NCBI GenBank assembly: GCA_020629635.1
Contig: JAHDCX010000003.1
Location: forward strand, 81,480 to 145,479
Direction: 5' to 3'
Source of the DNA: Acidimicrobiales bacterium
GTDB taxonomy: Bacteria > Actinomycetota > Acidimicrobiia > Acidimicrobiales > SHLQ01
DNA length: 64,000 bases
A program made the position numbers and the translations under genes. The notes under the pieces are model-generated. The model was not told the origin of the DNA. It saw only the letters and a program-made list of their open reading frames with translations, and made no database searches. Numbering within the stretch: position 1 is the first letter of the stretch; the number at the start of each line of letters is the position of its first letter. This document shows positions 8,819 to 18,218 of this stretch, in pieces.

Positions 8819-11023
8819 TCAGCTTTCGCAGTTGACTCGCGACCCGCGGAAACAGGCATCGGTCGATTCGCCGCCGTCCAAGGTGTTGGTTCCGCCACCA
8901 CCGCGCAGCGTGTCCGCACCACCCCCGCCGAACATCCGGTCATTGCCCTGGATGCCCCACATGTCGTCGCGGCCATCACCGCCCAACATCAAGTCGTTGC
9001 CGCCCTGGCCAATGATCGTGTCGTGCCCGGCGTCCCCGTAGAGGAAGTCGTGGCCCGCCTGACCCCACAAACGATCCTTGCCGTCGCCTCCCCGCAGAAG
9101 ATCCCGACCTCGTGATCCGCGCAACACGTCGTTGCCGCCATCGCCGAACACTCGATCATGGCCGCCACCAGCCCAGACCACGTCGTTGCCCGCTCCGGCG
9201 TAGACCGTGTCGGCCCCACCGCCCGAGGTGATCTGATCGTCGCCTCCGAGCCCGCAAATGATGTCGTCACCATCCAGCGCGTCGATGACATCGGCGCCAT
9301 CGGACCCGAGGATCACGTCGTCGCCGTTTGTCGGGCGTTGACCGCGGGCCAGATCCACCGTCACGATCCGACCAGCACACGTGCCTGCCGGTTGCGCCGT
9401 CGGGGACACGTCGAGGGCGGCCAGAAGCGCTCCCACGGACATCGGGGTGCAGCTGGCACTCCCCTGTCGGATCGTGACTCGCCGATCGATGCCGGCCACG
9501 ACGCATGAGTCGACGCCGCCGTTCGGCCACCGAATCAGGACCGGCGCGACCGACGTCGCCGAACCGAGCCCGAAGTGCAGGTCTCTCCCGTCCTGACTCC
9601 GGTGGTAGCGATGCCCGGACTCTCTGACCTGCCACCGGTCCGTGCCGACGAATACCTGAGCGCCGAGTGCGTCGGGGTTGTCAGCTGACTCGAGGTCCAC
9701 AGAAAGCCAGTGCGCGGTGGTTCCGCCACGGTTGGTGTAGACGTGATCGGGAGCCTGATCGAAGTCGTACCCGTTGGCGACGAAGGCGTCCATCCATCCG
9801 TTCTGATCGAGATCGGCGACGACGATTGCCCCCGGCGTTTCGGCAATGGTTGCCGGAAGGACGGTCGTGGCGCCGATGGAGAAGTTCCCCCGGCCGTCGT
9901 TGAGCAGCACGATGTTGCGGGTTTGCCCCTCCTGGCGCTGCGCACATCCCGCAAGAATGTCGAGATCTCCATCGTTGTCGAAGTCGGCTGCGGCACCTGA
10001 CCGGCAGTTGTCCACGAGTCCGTCTCGACGAAGCGACACGGTGCGTGCAGCTCCCGCGGCGGACACCTCGTGCGCAAGCATCGGCCACGTGCCCCCGCTA
10101 CGGGCCTCGCTCCCGACAAAGACGATGAACTCCGGATACAGATCGTTGTCGAAGTCGCCGACGATCACCTCACGGATCGGTTTCGACGTATCCGTTTGGG
10201 GCGTCGCCGGGTTGACCGGCTCCGCCATTGCGCCGGTCCCGATCGCAATCGAATCCTTGGCGAGGTTGAACACGTCGTGGGTGACGATGATTGGATCGGT
10301 GCCCGGTCCCGTCGTCGTCAGCTGCGCGATTCGGATGTGGCCGTCCGACATCACTTCGCCCGGATCCGGGACCTTCGTCCACCGAGTCCCATTGCCATTG
10401 TTGAGATAGATCTCGCTCGGCTTGAGCTGGCGCTCGTTCTGCGGGACAGGATCGGAGCGAAGGTCGAGGTTCGTGATGATCGCGTCCATGTCTCCGTCAC
10501 GGTCGAAATCGACGAACAACGGTTGGCGCCCACGCCCGAAGCCATCCTCGAGCCCACCCGCATCGACGAAGCGCAGCGTGCCGCTGTCGTTGCGGAACAG
10601 GCGGTTGTCGTTGTTGCGGCCCATCAGCTCGAAGAGATCCTCGTCGCCATCACCATCGATGTCGGTGAACGCCACGCCGTGGGTGTCGGGGCCGACCGTC
10701 GTCGGGTCACCCGCCTGGATGGCCGTCTGCGACGTCCGCGCCGGCGTCGCGACGTCGACGAGGGCTTCGGAAAGGCTCCCGTGATTGTTGTTCCACACGT
10801 CGACGCCGGGCCCACCGAGATCGGTGGTCACACCGAGTCCCCACGACGGCGATGCCCCGTTGCCCACGACCGACGGCGCGGTTGTCACGGCAAACCCCTG
10901 CCAACCCGCCGCATCGACGGCGACTGGCGCGGGCGCGATCGTGAGACTCGTCGCCAGCACGGCACCGACGCCGAGCGCCGCCAATCGCCCCCAACGGGTC
11001 CGCCCTGATCGCCTCACGTCCAC
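8819..11023 (-). CDS. Secreted FG-GAP/VCBS - ASPIC/UnbV - RTX repeat protein, copy A
   Basis: 734 aa. Signal peptide about residues 1-38 (arginine-rich start, hydrophobic core ending at VAVDA). Residues about 90-430 carry FG-GAP/VCBS calcium motifs such as DIDGDGDEDLFE, DFDRDGDMDAII, DFDNDGDLDILAG and DLDQNGWMDAF, predicted to form a beta-propeller. An ASPIC/UnbV-like module with RESGHRYHRSQDGRDLHFGLG follows. The last 160 residues are haemolysin-type GGxGxDxLxGG nonapeptide repeats, which bind calcium after export. There is no membrane anchor. It is probably an extracellular adhesive or matrix protein. It is the tandem paralogue of copy B (11263-13512), with one fewer RTX repeat. The GTG start at 11023 gives a complete signal peptide. 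Confidence 0.8.
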   Translation of the reverse strand: MDVRRSGRTRWGRLAALGVGAVLATSLTIAPAPVAVDAAGWQGFAVTTAPSVVGNGASPSWGLGVTTDLGGPGVDVWNNNHGSLSEALVDVATPARTSQTAIQAGDPTTVGPDTHGVAFTDIDGDGDEDLFELMGRNNDNRLFRNDSGTLRFVDAGGLEDGFGRGRQPLFVDFDRDGDMDAIITNLDLRSDPVPQNERQLKPSEIYLNNGNGTRWTKVPDPGEVMSDGHIRIAQLTTTGPGTDPIIVTHDVFNLAKDSIAIGTGAMAEPVNPATPQTDTSKPIREVIVGDFDNDLYPEFIVFVGSEARSGGTWPMLAHEVSAAGAARTVSLRRDGLVDNCRSGAAADFDNDGDLDILAGCAQRQEGQTRNIVLLNDGRGNFSIGATTVLPATIAETPGAIVVADLDQNGWMDAFVANGYDFDQAPDHVYTNRGGTTAHWLSVDLESADNPDALGAQVFVGTDRWQVRESGHRYHRSQDGRDLHFGLGSATSVAPVLIRWPNGGVDSCVVAGIDRRVTIRQGSASCTPMSVGALLAALDVSPTAQPAGTCAGRIVTVDLARGQRPTNGDDVILGSDGADVIDALDGDDIICGLGGDDQITSGGGADTVYAGAGNDVVWAGGGHDRVFGDGGNDVLRGSRGRDLLRGGDGKDRLWGQAGHDFLYGDAGHDTIIGQGGNDLMLGGDGRDDMWGIQGNDRMFGGGGADTLRGGGGTNTLDGGESTDACFRGSRVNCES

Positions 11024-11104
11024 CCTCTCATCTCGTTGGCTCGATCGTCCTCAATCACGTCGGGTGCCGACCCAAACGGGCCGGCACCCACGTGCTTCCT
11101 CCAC

Positions 11105-11193
11105 GCCCCTTACGGGGCGATCTTGTTGCCACCCCTCCCGGGGTGCGAGCCCCTCACGGGGCGATCTTGTTGCCACCCCTCCCGGGGTGCGAG
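11105..11193. repeat. two tandem copies of a 44-bp GC-hairpin repeat
   Basis: The 44-nt unit starting at 11105 repeats at 11149 with one base change (CCCCTTACGGGG versus CCCCTCACGGGG). Each unit contains two palindromes: CCCC-TNAC-GGGG and ACCCC-TCCC-GGGGT, joined by CGATCTTGTTGCC. Four short hairpins therefore lie in a row between the stop of RTX copy B and the start of copy A. They may act as a terminator for B or an mRNA leader element for A, or be a small mobile repeat. Confidence 0.75.
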
Positions 11194-11262
11194 AGGGGCC
11201 ATCATCTCATCGGGTGGGCGGCCGCGACCCGCTGGGCCGCCACCGTCCACCCGGAGTTCATG

Positions 11263-13512
11263 TCAGCTCTCGCAGTTGACGCGCGAACCCCGGAAACAGG
11301 CGTCGATCGAATCGCCGCCGTCCAAGGTGTTGGTTCCGCCGCCACCGCGCAGCGTGTCCGCACCGCCCTCGCCGAACATCCGGTCATTGCCCTGGATGCC
11401 CCACATGTCGTCGCGGCCATCACCACCGAACATCAAGTCGTTCCCGCCCTGACCGAGCAGGGTGTCGTGCCCGGCGTCGCCGTAGAGGAAGTCGTGGCCC
11501 GCCTGACCCCACAACCGATCCTTGCCGTCGCCGCCGCGGATCAGGTCCCGGCCACGGGACCCACGCAACACGTCGTTGCCGCCATCGCCGAAGAGGCGGT
11601 CATGGCCGCCGCCGCCCCAGATCAGGTCGTTGCCATCACCGCCGTTCACCGTGTCGAGGCCACCGTCTCCGTAGAGTCGATCGTCGCCGACGCCACCAGT
11701 GATCTGATCGTCCCCGTCGAGGCCGCAGACCAGGTCGTTGCCACCGAGGGCATCGACGATGTCGGCCCCCGACGTTCCGAGGATCACGTCGTCGCCGTTG
11801 GTCGGGAGCTGTCCGGCACCGAGATCGACCGTGACGAGTTCGCCCTGGCAGAACTTGTCGAGCGACGGCGAGGCAGCCAGCGCAGCCGCCTGGCCCGATG
11901 CGGTCTGGGCCACACACCCGGCTCCACCTTGCGTCACGGTGACCGTGCGATCCACACCCGCAACGGTGCAGGTCTCGTGCGTGCCGTCGGGCCAACGGAT
12001 CTCGAGCGGAGCGACCGCGGTGTTGGTCCCGAGACCGAAGTGCAGCTCGCGCATGTCCTGGCCCTGATGGTGGCGGTGCCCGGATTCACGGACCTGCCAC
12101 TTGTCGGTGCCGACAAACACCTGCGTGCCGACGGCGTCGGGGTTGTTGGTGGCGACGAGGTCGACCTTCAGCCAGTGGTTTCCGTTGCCACCCTTGTTCA
12201 TGAACAGGTGGTCGGGTCCCTCCTGATTGTCGTGACCGGTCGCTGAGTAGGTGTCGACCCAGCCGTTGTTGTCGAAGTCGCCGGCGACGACCACGGTGGT
12301 CGTGTTGGTCACGGTGGCCGGTACCTGCGTCGACGAGGCGAGCGAGAAGTTCCCGCTTCCGTCGTTCAGGAGCACGATGTTGCGATTCTGACCCTCCTCC
12401 TGGAAGGTGCACCCGCCGAAGATGTCGAGGTCCTGATCGTTGTCGAAGTCCGCGAGGGCGACGGCACGGCAGCTGTCTGCCAAATCGTCGTTGCTCACCG
12501 CCTGAATCGCCAGCGGCACGAGATTCGAGCGGGTGATCTGGCCGACGCCGATCGGCAGCGTGCCGAGGAGGTCGGGTTCGTTGTTGAAGTCGTCTTGTCG
12601 AGCGACGACGAACTCGGGATCGAGGTCGCCGTCGAGGTCGCCGAGCGCCACATCACGGATGCGGGTGGCGTTGTTCGCAGCGAACGCCGTCTGACGGATC
12701 GGCGTGTCCGATTCGGCGAGCGTCGCCGAACCGATCTTGATCGAATCGAGCGCAACGCCGAAGGCGCTCGACGTGATGACGGCGTTGGGGGTGCCCGGAC
12801 CGCTGGAGGTCACATGGGCGAACCGTCGGTTCTCGTCGCCGATGGCGTTGGACGGGTCCGCCGCCTTGGTCCACGAGGTGCCGTCGCCGTTGTTGAGGTA
12901 GAGCTCGCTCGGTGCGGCGGCGAGCGGATTGTCGTCCTCGTCGAGCAGGACGGTGCGATCGAGGTTCACGATCATGGCATCCATGTCGCCGTCGAGATCG
13001 ATGTCGACCATCACCGCATGTCGACCGCGCCCCGGTGCGTCTTCGAGACCGGTCGTCCCGCCGACGAGCGACAGCGAGCCGTTGTTGTTGCGCCAGACGA
13101 TGTTCCGGTTGTTTCCCCCGTCGGGGTTGCGACCAGCGACCTCGATCAGGTCCTCGTCTCCGTCCCCGTCGATGTCGGTGAAGGTGACGCCATGCGTGTC
13201 GAGATCGGCGATCGCGGACGGGATCGCGTCGGCAAAGACCGTGCCTCCGCCCGTGTAGTCGATCAGCGCCTCCGACTTGATCGCGTGGTTGTTGACCCAG
13301 AGGTCAGCAGCGGAACCACCGAGATCGTTGGTGACACCGGCGCTCCACGCCGGGAAGGTGTTGTCTCCAGCCTCGACCCCGGTCGGCACACCGGTCGTGT
13401 CGAAGCCGTCCCAGCCCGCTTGGGCTCCGGCCGGCGTCGCCGCCGACGGAACGGCGAGCACGGCAGCGACCATCGACAGGCCGAGCAGCGAATATTTGAC
13501 CCTCTGTAGCAT
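11263..13512 (-). CDS. Secreted FG-GAP/VCBS - ASPIC/UnbV - RTX repeat protein, copy B
   Basis: 749 aa with the same plan as copy A: signal peptide (about 1-31, cleavage after a PAGAQA-like stretch), FG-GAP/VCBS region with DIDGDGDEDLIE, DIDLDGDMDAMI, DFDNDQDLDIFGG and DFDNNGWVDTY, an ASPIC/UnbV-like module (RESGHRHHQGQDMRELHFGLG), and C-terminal RTX repeats. Compared with A it carries one extra RTX nonapeptide block near DDRLYGDGGLDTVNGGD. The C-terminal RTX part is nearly identical to A at DNA level while the N-terminal part has diverged, which suggests duplication followed by gene conversion. It is divergent from the flippase at 13649. Likely an extracellular calcium-binding matrix or adhesion protein; partner unknown. 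Confidence 0.8.
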   Translation of the reverse strand: MLQRVKYSLLGLSMVAAVLAVPSAATPAGAQAGWDGFDTTGVPTGVEAGDNTFPAWSAGVTNDLGGSAADLWVNNHAIKSEALIDYTGGGTVFADAIPSAIADLDTHGVTFTDIDGDGDEDLIEVAGRNPDGGNNRNIVWRNNNGSLSLVGGTTGLEDAPGRGRHAVMVDIDLDGDMDAMIVNLDRTVLLDEDDNPLAAAPSELYLNNGDGTSWTKAADPSNAIGDENRRFAHVTSSGPGTPNAVITSSAFGVALDSIKIGSATLAESDTPIRQTAFAANNATRIRDVALGDLDGDLDPEFVVARQDDFNNEPDLLGTLPIGVGQITRSNLVPLAIQAVSNDDLADSCRAVALADFDNDQDLDIFGGCTFQEEGQNRNIVLLNDGSGNFSLASSTQVPATVTNTTTVVVAGDFDNNGWVDTYSATGHDNQEGPDHLFMNKGGNGNHWLKVDLVATNNPDAVGTQVFVGTDKWQVRESGHRHHQGQDMRELHFGLGTNTAVAPLEIRWPDGTHETCTVAGVDRTVTVTQGGAGCVAQTASGQAAALAASPSLDKFCQGELVTVDLGAGQLPTNGDDVILGTSGADIVDALGGNDLVCGLDGDDQITGGVGDDRLYGDGGLDTVNGGDGNDLIWGGGGHDRLFGDGGNDVLRGSRGRDLIRGGDGKDRLWGQAGHDFLYGDAGHDTLLGQGGNDLMFGGDGRDDMWGIQGNDRMFGEGGADTLRGGGGTNTLDGGDSIDACFRGSRVNCES

Positions 13513-13648
13513 CTTGTCCCCAGATCATCACGATTAGTGGTCCACTGGGCTGAAACGGTAGGCCAATATCGCCCAGACGTGAAATGGGCCCAATGAACTG
13601 GACAACGAGCCAACCGGCGGCGGGGCAAATCGGCGAGAAGATGCGATC

Positions 13649-14980
13649 ATGGCGGCCGTGCCTGGGCGCATCACCACTTCGATCGCACGCGTGCGAGGTC
13701 TCGAGCGACAACAGCTCGACACGCTCGTCACCAGCGCGGCCTTCGTGATCACCAACGGGCTGTTCTTTCTCAACTCGATCATGATCAACCGCGCCCTCGA
13801 CACCGACGGCGCAGGCGCCGTCACCGCGGCCTACCGCAACACCATCGTGCTCGGCTGGGCGTTCCAGATCGGCGTTCCGGCGGCCGCCGCCTTCGTCGCC
13901 AAGGACATCGACCACCGACGCGTCGCCCAGTCCGCATGGCACATGACGCTCCGCTATGCCGTCCCCTTCGCCATCGCCCTCACCCCGTTCTACTGGTGGA
14001 TGATGCGCGGCGAGGTCTTCGACGAGTTCGCCAATCTCCGGGCATGGTTCGTCGCATTCATCGTCCTGTCCGTCTTCAACGGACCATTCCTGTCCTGCGT
14101 GCTCTGGCTGCGTGGCGTCGGAAGCACGACGCGCTTCAACGTTTTCCTCGCGCTTCCCCAAGTCCTCATCACCATCGGATACGCCGCCTGGTTCATCACC
14201 GGCTCGATGACCGTCGACCGGGCGCTCGCCTCCACCATGGTCGCCCTCGTCGTCGGATGGGGTCTCGCCCTGATCCGGACCGACAGCCTCCCGGGCGCGG
14301 GATGGTCAAAGCCCGCATTCGAGAAGATCCGGAACTTTGCGTTCAGGTCGTGGATCGGCAACCTGTCGTACTTCGTCACGCTCCGATTCGACCTGCTGCT
14401 GCTCGCCGGCATCGTCGACGGCGCCCAGCTCGGCATCTACGGCGCAGCGGTTGCGATCAGCCAACTGGGCAGTCCCATCGCCCGCGGTATCGCGCAGGGC
14501 CTGTTTCCGCACGTGCGCAAGGCTGCGACCGACGCCGAACGCCTCGCCCGAATCCGCACGTCACTGCTGTGGGTGTCACTGGCGTCCGCGGCCGCCTGCG
14601 CACTCCTTGCTGCGCTTGCGCAGTTCGTGATTCCGCTGTTCTACGGGGACCGCTTCGAACCGGCCGTCACGCCACTGCTGCTTCTGCTTCCGGGCGCCTT
14701 CGCCACCGACGTCACCCAGGTGTACACGAGCGCTCTCGGTGCGTTCGACCGGCCGCAAGATTCGTCGAAAGCGCAGATCATCTCGGCCGTCGCGACGGTA
14801 CTCGGGCTTGCGACCCTCCTCCCCCTCTACGAGATCCGCGGAGCCGCGATCACGACGTCGGCCGCCTACCTCATCGGCCTGATCGCATCGATGGTCTTCT
14901 GGCATCGCCTGGTCCGAGACGTGCGCGCAGGCCGCGCCACCGGCGAGACCACGACCCTCCACGTGGAAGAGCCGGTCTGA
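13649..14980 (+). CDS. Polysaccharide flippase (Wzx/MATE-like)
   Basis: 443 aa, about 12-14 transmembrane segments. The N-terminal TLVTSAAFVITNGLFFLNSI begins the first helix. The loops contain conserved polar residues such as LRFDLLLLAGIVDGAQLGIY and the recurrent LFYGDRFEPAVTPLLLLLPG, typical of polysaccharide-biosynthesis flippases. It is the first gene of a four-gene rightward operon. Its stop overlaps the start of the next gene by one base (TGATG at 14978-14982). It presumably exports a lipid-linked repeat unit different from, or alternative to, that of the flippase at 743-2029. The ATG at 13649 was chosen as the first start that keeps the full N-terminus. Confidence 0.82.
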   Translation: MAAVPGRITTSIARVRGLERQQLDTLVTSAAFVITNGLFFLNSIMINRALDTDGAGAVTAAYRNTIVLGWAFQIGVPAAAAFVAKDIDHRRVAQSAWHMTLRYAVPFAIALTPFYWWMMRGEVFDEFANLRAWFVAFIVLSVFNGPFLSCVLWLRGVGSTTRFNVFLALPQVLITIGYAAWFITGSMTVDRALASTMVALVVGWGLALIRTDSLPGAGWSKPAFEKIRNFAFRSWIGNLSYFVTLRFDLLLLAGIVDGAQLGIYGAAVAISQLGSPIARGIAQGLFPHVRKAATDAERLARIRTSLLWVSLASAAACALLAALAQFVIPLFYGDRFEPAVTPLLLLLPGAFATDVTQVYTSALGAFDRPQDSSKAQIISAVATVLGLATLLPLYEIRGAAITTSAAYLIGLIASMVFWHRLVRDVRAGRATGETTTLHVEEPV

Positions 14981-15918
14981 TGGACCAACGAGTCGTCCGC
15001 GCCCTGCTCGAACCGCAATGGCTCGCGCTCATCTTCGGGTCGATGGCCATCGCGGCCCTCGGAGCCTTGTGGCTCGGGCTCCAAGGCGACCCGCAGTACA
15101 CCGCCACCACTGTCGTCTACGGGCGACGGATCGGCTACCTCAACCGTCCCCTCCCCACCGTTGACGATCACCTCAACGACATCGTGAACGCGGTCGAGTT
15201 CCCCGACGTCTTCCTCGCCATCGAGGACCGCACGCTTCTGCGCGCGGACACCGACTACGACTTCACGATGTCGCGGATCGACGACACGGATTCGGTGGTC
15301 GAAATCGTCGTTCGGGCGGATCGCCCCGGAGACGCCGAACGGATCGCCCGGATTCTCGCCGAAGAGGTGGTCGACTTCGTCCTCGCTGGACAGGAGGTCA
15401 CCGCCCGGTCCGAACTCGAAGCGATCGACGCCGACCTCGCAATACTCGAGGACGACCAGGCCCGGCTGCGCCGACTCGCGGGAGGCACCGATCCGGTCGT
15501 CGCTGCCGCAGACGCCCAGACCCGGCTCGTCGGGATCCGCGGTGACGCCGACACCGAAGTGACCGGCACGCTCGAAGGCGATGTGCAGGCACAGCTTGTC
15601 GATCTCCGACCGCTCGCAGACCAATACGCCCGCAACGACATCGAGATCCGCCGACAGCAACTCGACCGGGCCCGTGCCGTCGTCGAGCTCGCCGACATCG
15701 TTTCGTCTCGCGCCGCGGTCAATCAGGAGTGGTACCGGGCGATCTCTCCGGTCGAGCCGTCCTCGCGGACCCCGCTCGCCATTGCGATGGCGTTCGCTGC
15801 GGGAGTGCCGGCGCTCCTCGCGGCCGCCGGGTTGTCCGCGGTCAACATCGCTCAACGGCTCCGCCGACGCGACCAGCGCGCGCGATTCGAGCAGGCAACG
15901 GCGATGGCCGCCCCATGA
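14980..15918 (+). CDS. Wzz/polysaccharide co-polymerase-like membrane protein
   Basis: 312 aa. There is an N-terminal membrane helix (about residues 14-34), then an extracytoplasmic region rich in helices (RSELEAIDADLAILEDDQAR and the following stretch are likely coiled coil), and a second helix near 265-290, ending in a short basic cytoplasmic tail. This is the topology of chain-length regulators, without any kinase domain. The start overlaps the flippase stop (TGATG) and the stop overlaps the lipoprotein start (ATGA), so the genes are tightly coupled. Likely controls chain length for the polymer handled by the neighbouring flippase. Sequence similarity alone is weak; topology and context carry the call. 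Confidence 0.65.
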   Translation: MDQRVVRALLEPQWLALIFGSMAIAALGALWLGLQGDPQYTATTVVYGRRIGYLNRPLPTVDDHLNDIVNAVEFPDVFLAIEDRTLLRADTDYDFTMSRIDDTDSVVEIVVRADRPGDAERIARILAEEVVDFVLAGQEVTARSELEAIDADLAILEDDQARLRRLAGGTDPVVAAADAQTRLVGIRGDADTEVTGTLEGDVQAQLVDLRPLADQYARNDIEIRRQQLDRARAVVELADIVSSRAAVNQEWYRAISPVEPSSRTPLAIAMAFAAGVPALLAAAGLSAVNIAQRLRRRDQRARFEQATAMAAP

Positions 15919-18218
15919 CGACCGAGTCTCGCTCCCTCGTCGTCCTGGTCGTCGCTGCGGTGCTGATGAGCGCCTGTGCATCGGCCGGCAACGCCGTCGT
16001 CACCCCCACAACCGACGCGCCGGTCGTGACGGGCGAGGCGTCGGCCGATGACGACGCAGGCCAGACGGTGGGCACTCCGGCCGAACCCGATCCGCCAACC
16101 CGGCTCGGCCCGACGTTTTCGAAGATGACCGAACCTGGTGTCGGTGGACGCATCACGTCGCTCGCCTTCGACCCCGACGACCCAAATCGGCTCCTCGTCG
16201 GCGGAGACATGCTCGGCATCGCCGTGACCGACGACTTCGGTCAATCGTGGAACGAGACCACCGGCCTCGCCTCCTGGGAAATCGGCGACATCACCCCGGT
16301 TCGGTCGAGCGACGGTCACATCTGGACAGGCAGCCTCTCAGGCCCGCAGGCGTCGATCGACGGCGGCATCACGTGGGAGCTCCGACGGAACGGGATGCCT
16401 CCACTCTCGGACTCGAACTACTCGATGCCCGTCGACGCCGTGCTCGTCGACCCCGAGAACCCGAGCGTGATTCGGGCCTTCAACGGCAACCAACGCAACT
16501 GGCCCGCCGCCGGCGTCTACCGAGACGGCATCTGGCAGGGCGATGGATCGGTCTGGAAATCGACCGACGGTGGCGCCACGTGGCAACAGCTCGCCGTCGT
16601 TGCGCCGAACACCAACATCCGGGCGGCCACTCACCTCGGCGGCCAGAGCACGCTCCTCCTGGCCGCCACCTCGGATGCCGGTGCCCGTCGATCACTCGAC
16701 GGCGGCATCACCTGGACCGATGCCTCCCAAGGACTCCCCCATCTCGACACCTACGACGTCTGGGCAGACCCCGTCGATCCAACCCGGGCCTGGATCGCCC
16801 TCGGCCCGGGCCCGCTCGGCGACGACGGACGACACGTCCCGGGTGGCATTTGGCGAACGGAGGACGGAGCCGAGTCCTGGCAGCCCGTCAACGAGGGCAT
16901 GACCATCGTCGGCAACCAGACCCTCGGCGACACCGCCTCGTTCCACCAGATCGTCGGGACTCCGGACGACCCGGAGCGCCTCTACACGTCGAACGTCGCT
17001 CCCGGCCAGGCCGCGGTGTACCGCAGCGACGATGGCGGGGACAGCTGGCGCATCGTCGCTGACGGCGCCACCATCTGGCCCAACCCCTACGACGGCGCAC
17101 TCCGAGCGTTCGACATCGCCGTTCACCCTGACGATGCCGACCGAGTGGCGATCGGCAGCGACGACGCCGTCCTGGGTTCGACTGACGGCGGTACCAACTG
17201 GACCGATCTCACCACCATCGAGGACACGACGGCGGGTTTCTTCGCCGGTCGGGGCTACAGCGGGCTCGTGTCCACCGACATCGTGTTCGATCCCGAGCAA
17301 CCCGGAGAGGTGGTTCTGCTCGGCTTCGATGGCGGCAACTTCGTGCAGACGATTGACGACGGGCTCACCTGGCGACGTACCGCCCAGACGGTTTCGCGCT
17401 GGGGCGGGGCCATCGAAGGCGTCTATTCGCCGTCGGACCCCGATCGCCTACTCGTGCTGCTCGGTCAGTTCTCGAACTTTCGTGGTGTCGGCATCTCCGA
17501 CGACGGCGGAGCAACGTTCCGCCTCCTGGCTGGCGCCGACGTCGGGTTGCCCGAGGCCGGCACGGTGGCCGGCCCCAACGAACGCGGAATCGCCATCGCC
17601 GAGACCGGCGGAGCCGATCTCGTGTTCGTGGCCCTTGGTGGACAACTCCTCCGTAGCGACGACGGCGGAGAACTCTGGGCCCCCGTTCCGGGCCTGACCG
17701 ACGTCCGCGACGTGGAGATCGCGGCCAGCGGCGACGCCGTCTGGGTGGCGACGTCCTCGTCGGTGCTGCGAAGTCTCGACGGCGGGATCGGATTCGACTT
17801 CGTTGCCGGCGCACCCAGCGGGGTGACGCACCTCTACGCGTCGGCGGCCGAGCCGGATGCGATGTACACCGTGGCGTTCCGAGCTCCCAACGGGGGCGTG
17901 CAACGATGGCACGGCGACGGGTGGGAATCGGTCTTCGACGATCCCTTTGCCCACGCCATCGCCATCGACCCGATCGACCCGACACGCCTCGCCGTCGTGA
18001 CCACCGAACCCGCGTTCCACGACGTGTCCAACGCAACCGGCGTGCATTTCTCGATCGACGGAGGACGGAACTGGTCGATCATGAACGACGGCCTCTCGAT
18101 GACCCGCGCCCGCACCGTCGAGTTCGACCCCCACGATCCTGATCGGCTCATCGTCGGCACGACCGGGCGCGGCTTCTACGAGGTCTCGTTCGGCCAGGCG
18201 ACGGGATCACCCCGATGA
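15915..18218 (+). CDS. Lipoprotein with Asp-box (BNR/sortilin-like) beta-propeller
   Basis: 767 aa. The lipobox VLMSAC puts the lipidated cysteine at residue 21, followed by a Ser/Thr/Pro-rich linker. About eleven Asp-box motifs of the form SxDGGxxW follow, e.g. SIDGGITW, STDGGATW, SLDGGITW, SDDGGDSW, STDGGTNW, SDDGGATF and SIDGGRNW, roughly every 60 residues. These mark one or two seven-bladed propellers as in sortilin/VPS10, GH74 xyloglucanases and YCF48-like proteins. It lies between a Wzz-like gene and a GT4 with ATGA overlaps on both sides, so it probably acts on or binds the polysaccharide at the cell surface. No catalytic pair can be assigned with confidence, so an enzymatic role is open. 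Confidence 0.75.
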   Translation: MTTESRSLVVLVVAAVLMSACASAGNAVVTPTTDAPVVTGEASADDDAGQTVGTPAEPDPPTRLGPTFSKMTEPGVGGRITSLAFDPDDPNRLLVGGDMLGIAVTDDFGQSWNETTGLASWEIGDITPVRSSDGHIWTGSLSGPQASIDGGITWELRRNGMPPLSDSNYSMPVDAVLVDPENPSVIRAFNGNQRNWPAAGVYRDGIWQGDGSVWKSTDGGATWQQLAVVAPNTNIRAATHLGGQSTLLLAATSDAGARRSLDGGITWTDASQGLPHLDTYDVWADPVDPTRAWIALGPGPLGDDGRHVPGGIWRTEDGAESWQPVNEGMTIVGNQTLGDTASFHQIVGTPDDPERLYTSNVAPGQAAVYRSDDGGDSWRIVADGATIWPNPYDGALRAFDIAVHPDDADRVAIGSDDAVLGSTDGGTNWTDLTTIEDTTAGFFAGRGYSGLVSTDIVFDPEQPGEVVLLGFDGGNFVQTIDDGLTWRRTAQTVSRWGGAIEGVYSPSDPDRLLVLLGQFSNFRGVGISDDGGATFRLLAGADVGLPEAGTVAGPNERGIAIAETGGADLVFVALGGQLLRSDDGGELWAPVPGLTDVRDVEIAASGDAVWVATSSSVLRSLDGGIGFDFVAGAPSGVTHLYASAAEPDAMYTVAFRAPNGGVQRWHGDGWESVFDDPFAHAIAIDPIDPTRLAVVTTEPAFHDVSNATGVHFSIDGGRNWSIMNDGLSMTRARTVEFDPHDPDRLIVGTTGRGFYEVSFGQATGSPR

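Noticed and set aside
8819-13512. The repeated GG-x-G-x-D-x-L DNA pattern as a CRISPR or satellite array
   Set aside because: It is explained by in-frame RTX nonapeptide codons; spacers are not unique and units are 27 nt coding.
13513-13648. AGTGG-T-CCACT palindrome as an operator between RTX copy B and the flippase
   Set aside because: An 11-bp palindrome of this base composition is expected by chance in a window this size, and there is no second copy.
13936-14979. N-terminal half of a long open frame running 13936-15918
   Set aside because: Only the part from 14980 encodes a protein-like sequence; the first half is an out-of-frame shadow of the flippase, rich in Arg/Pro/His.
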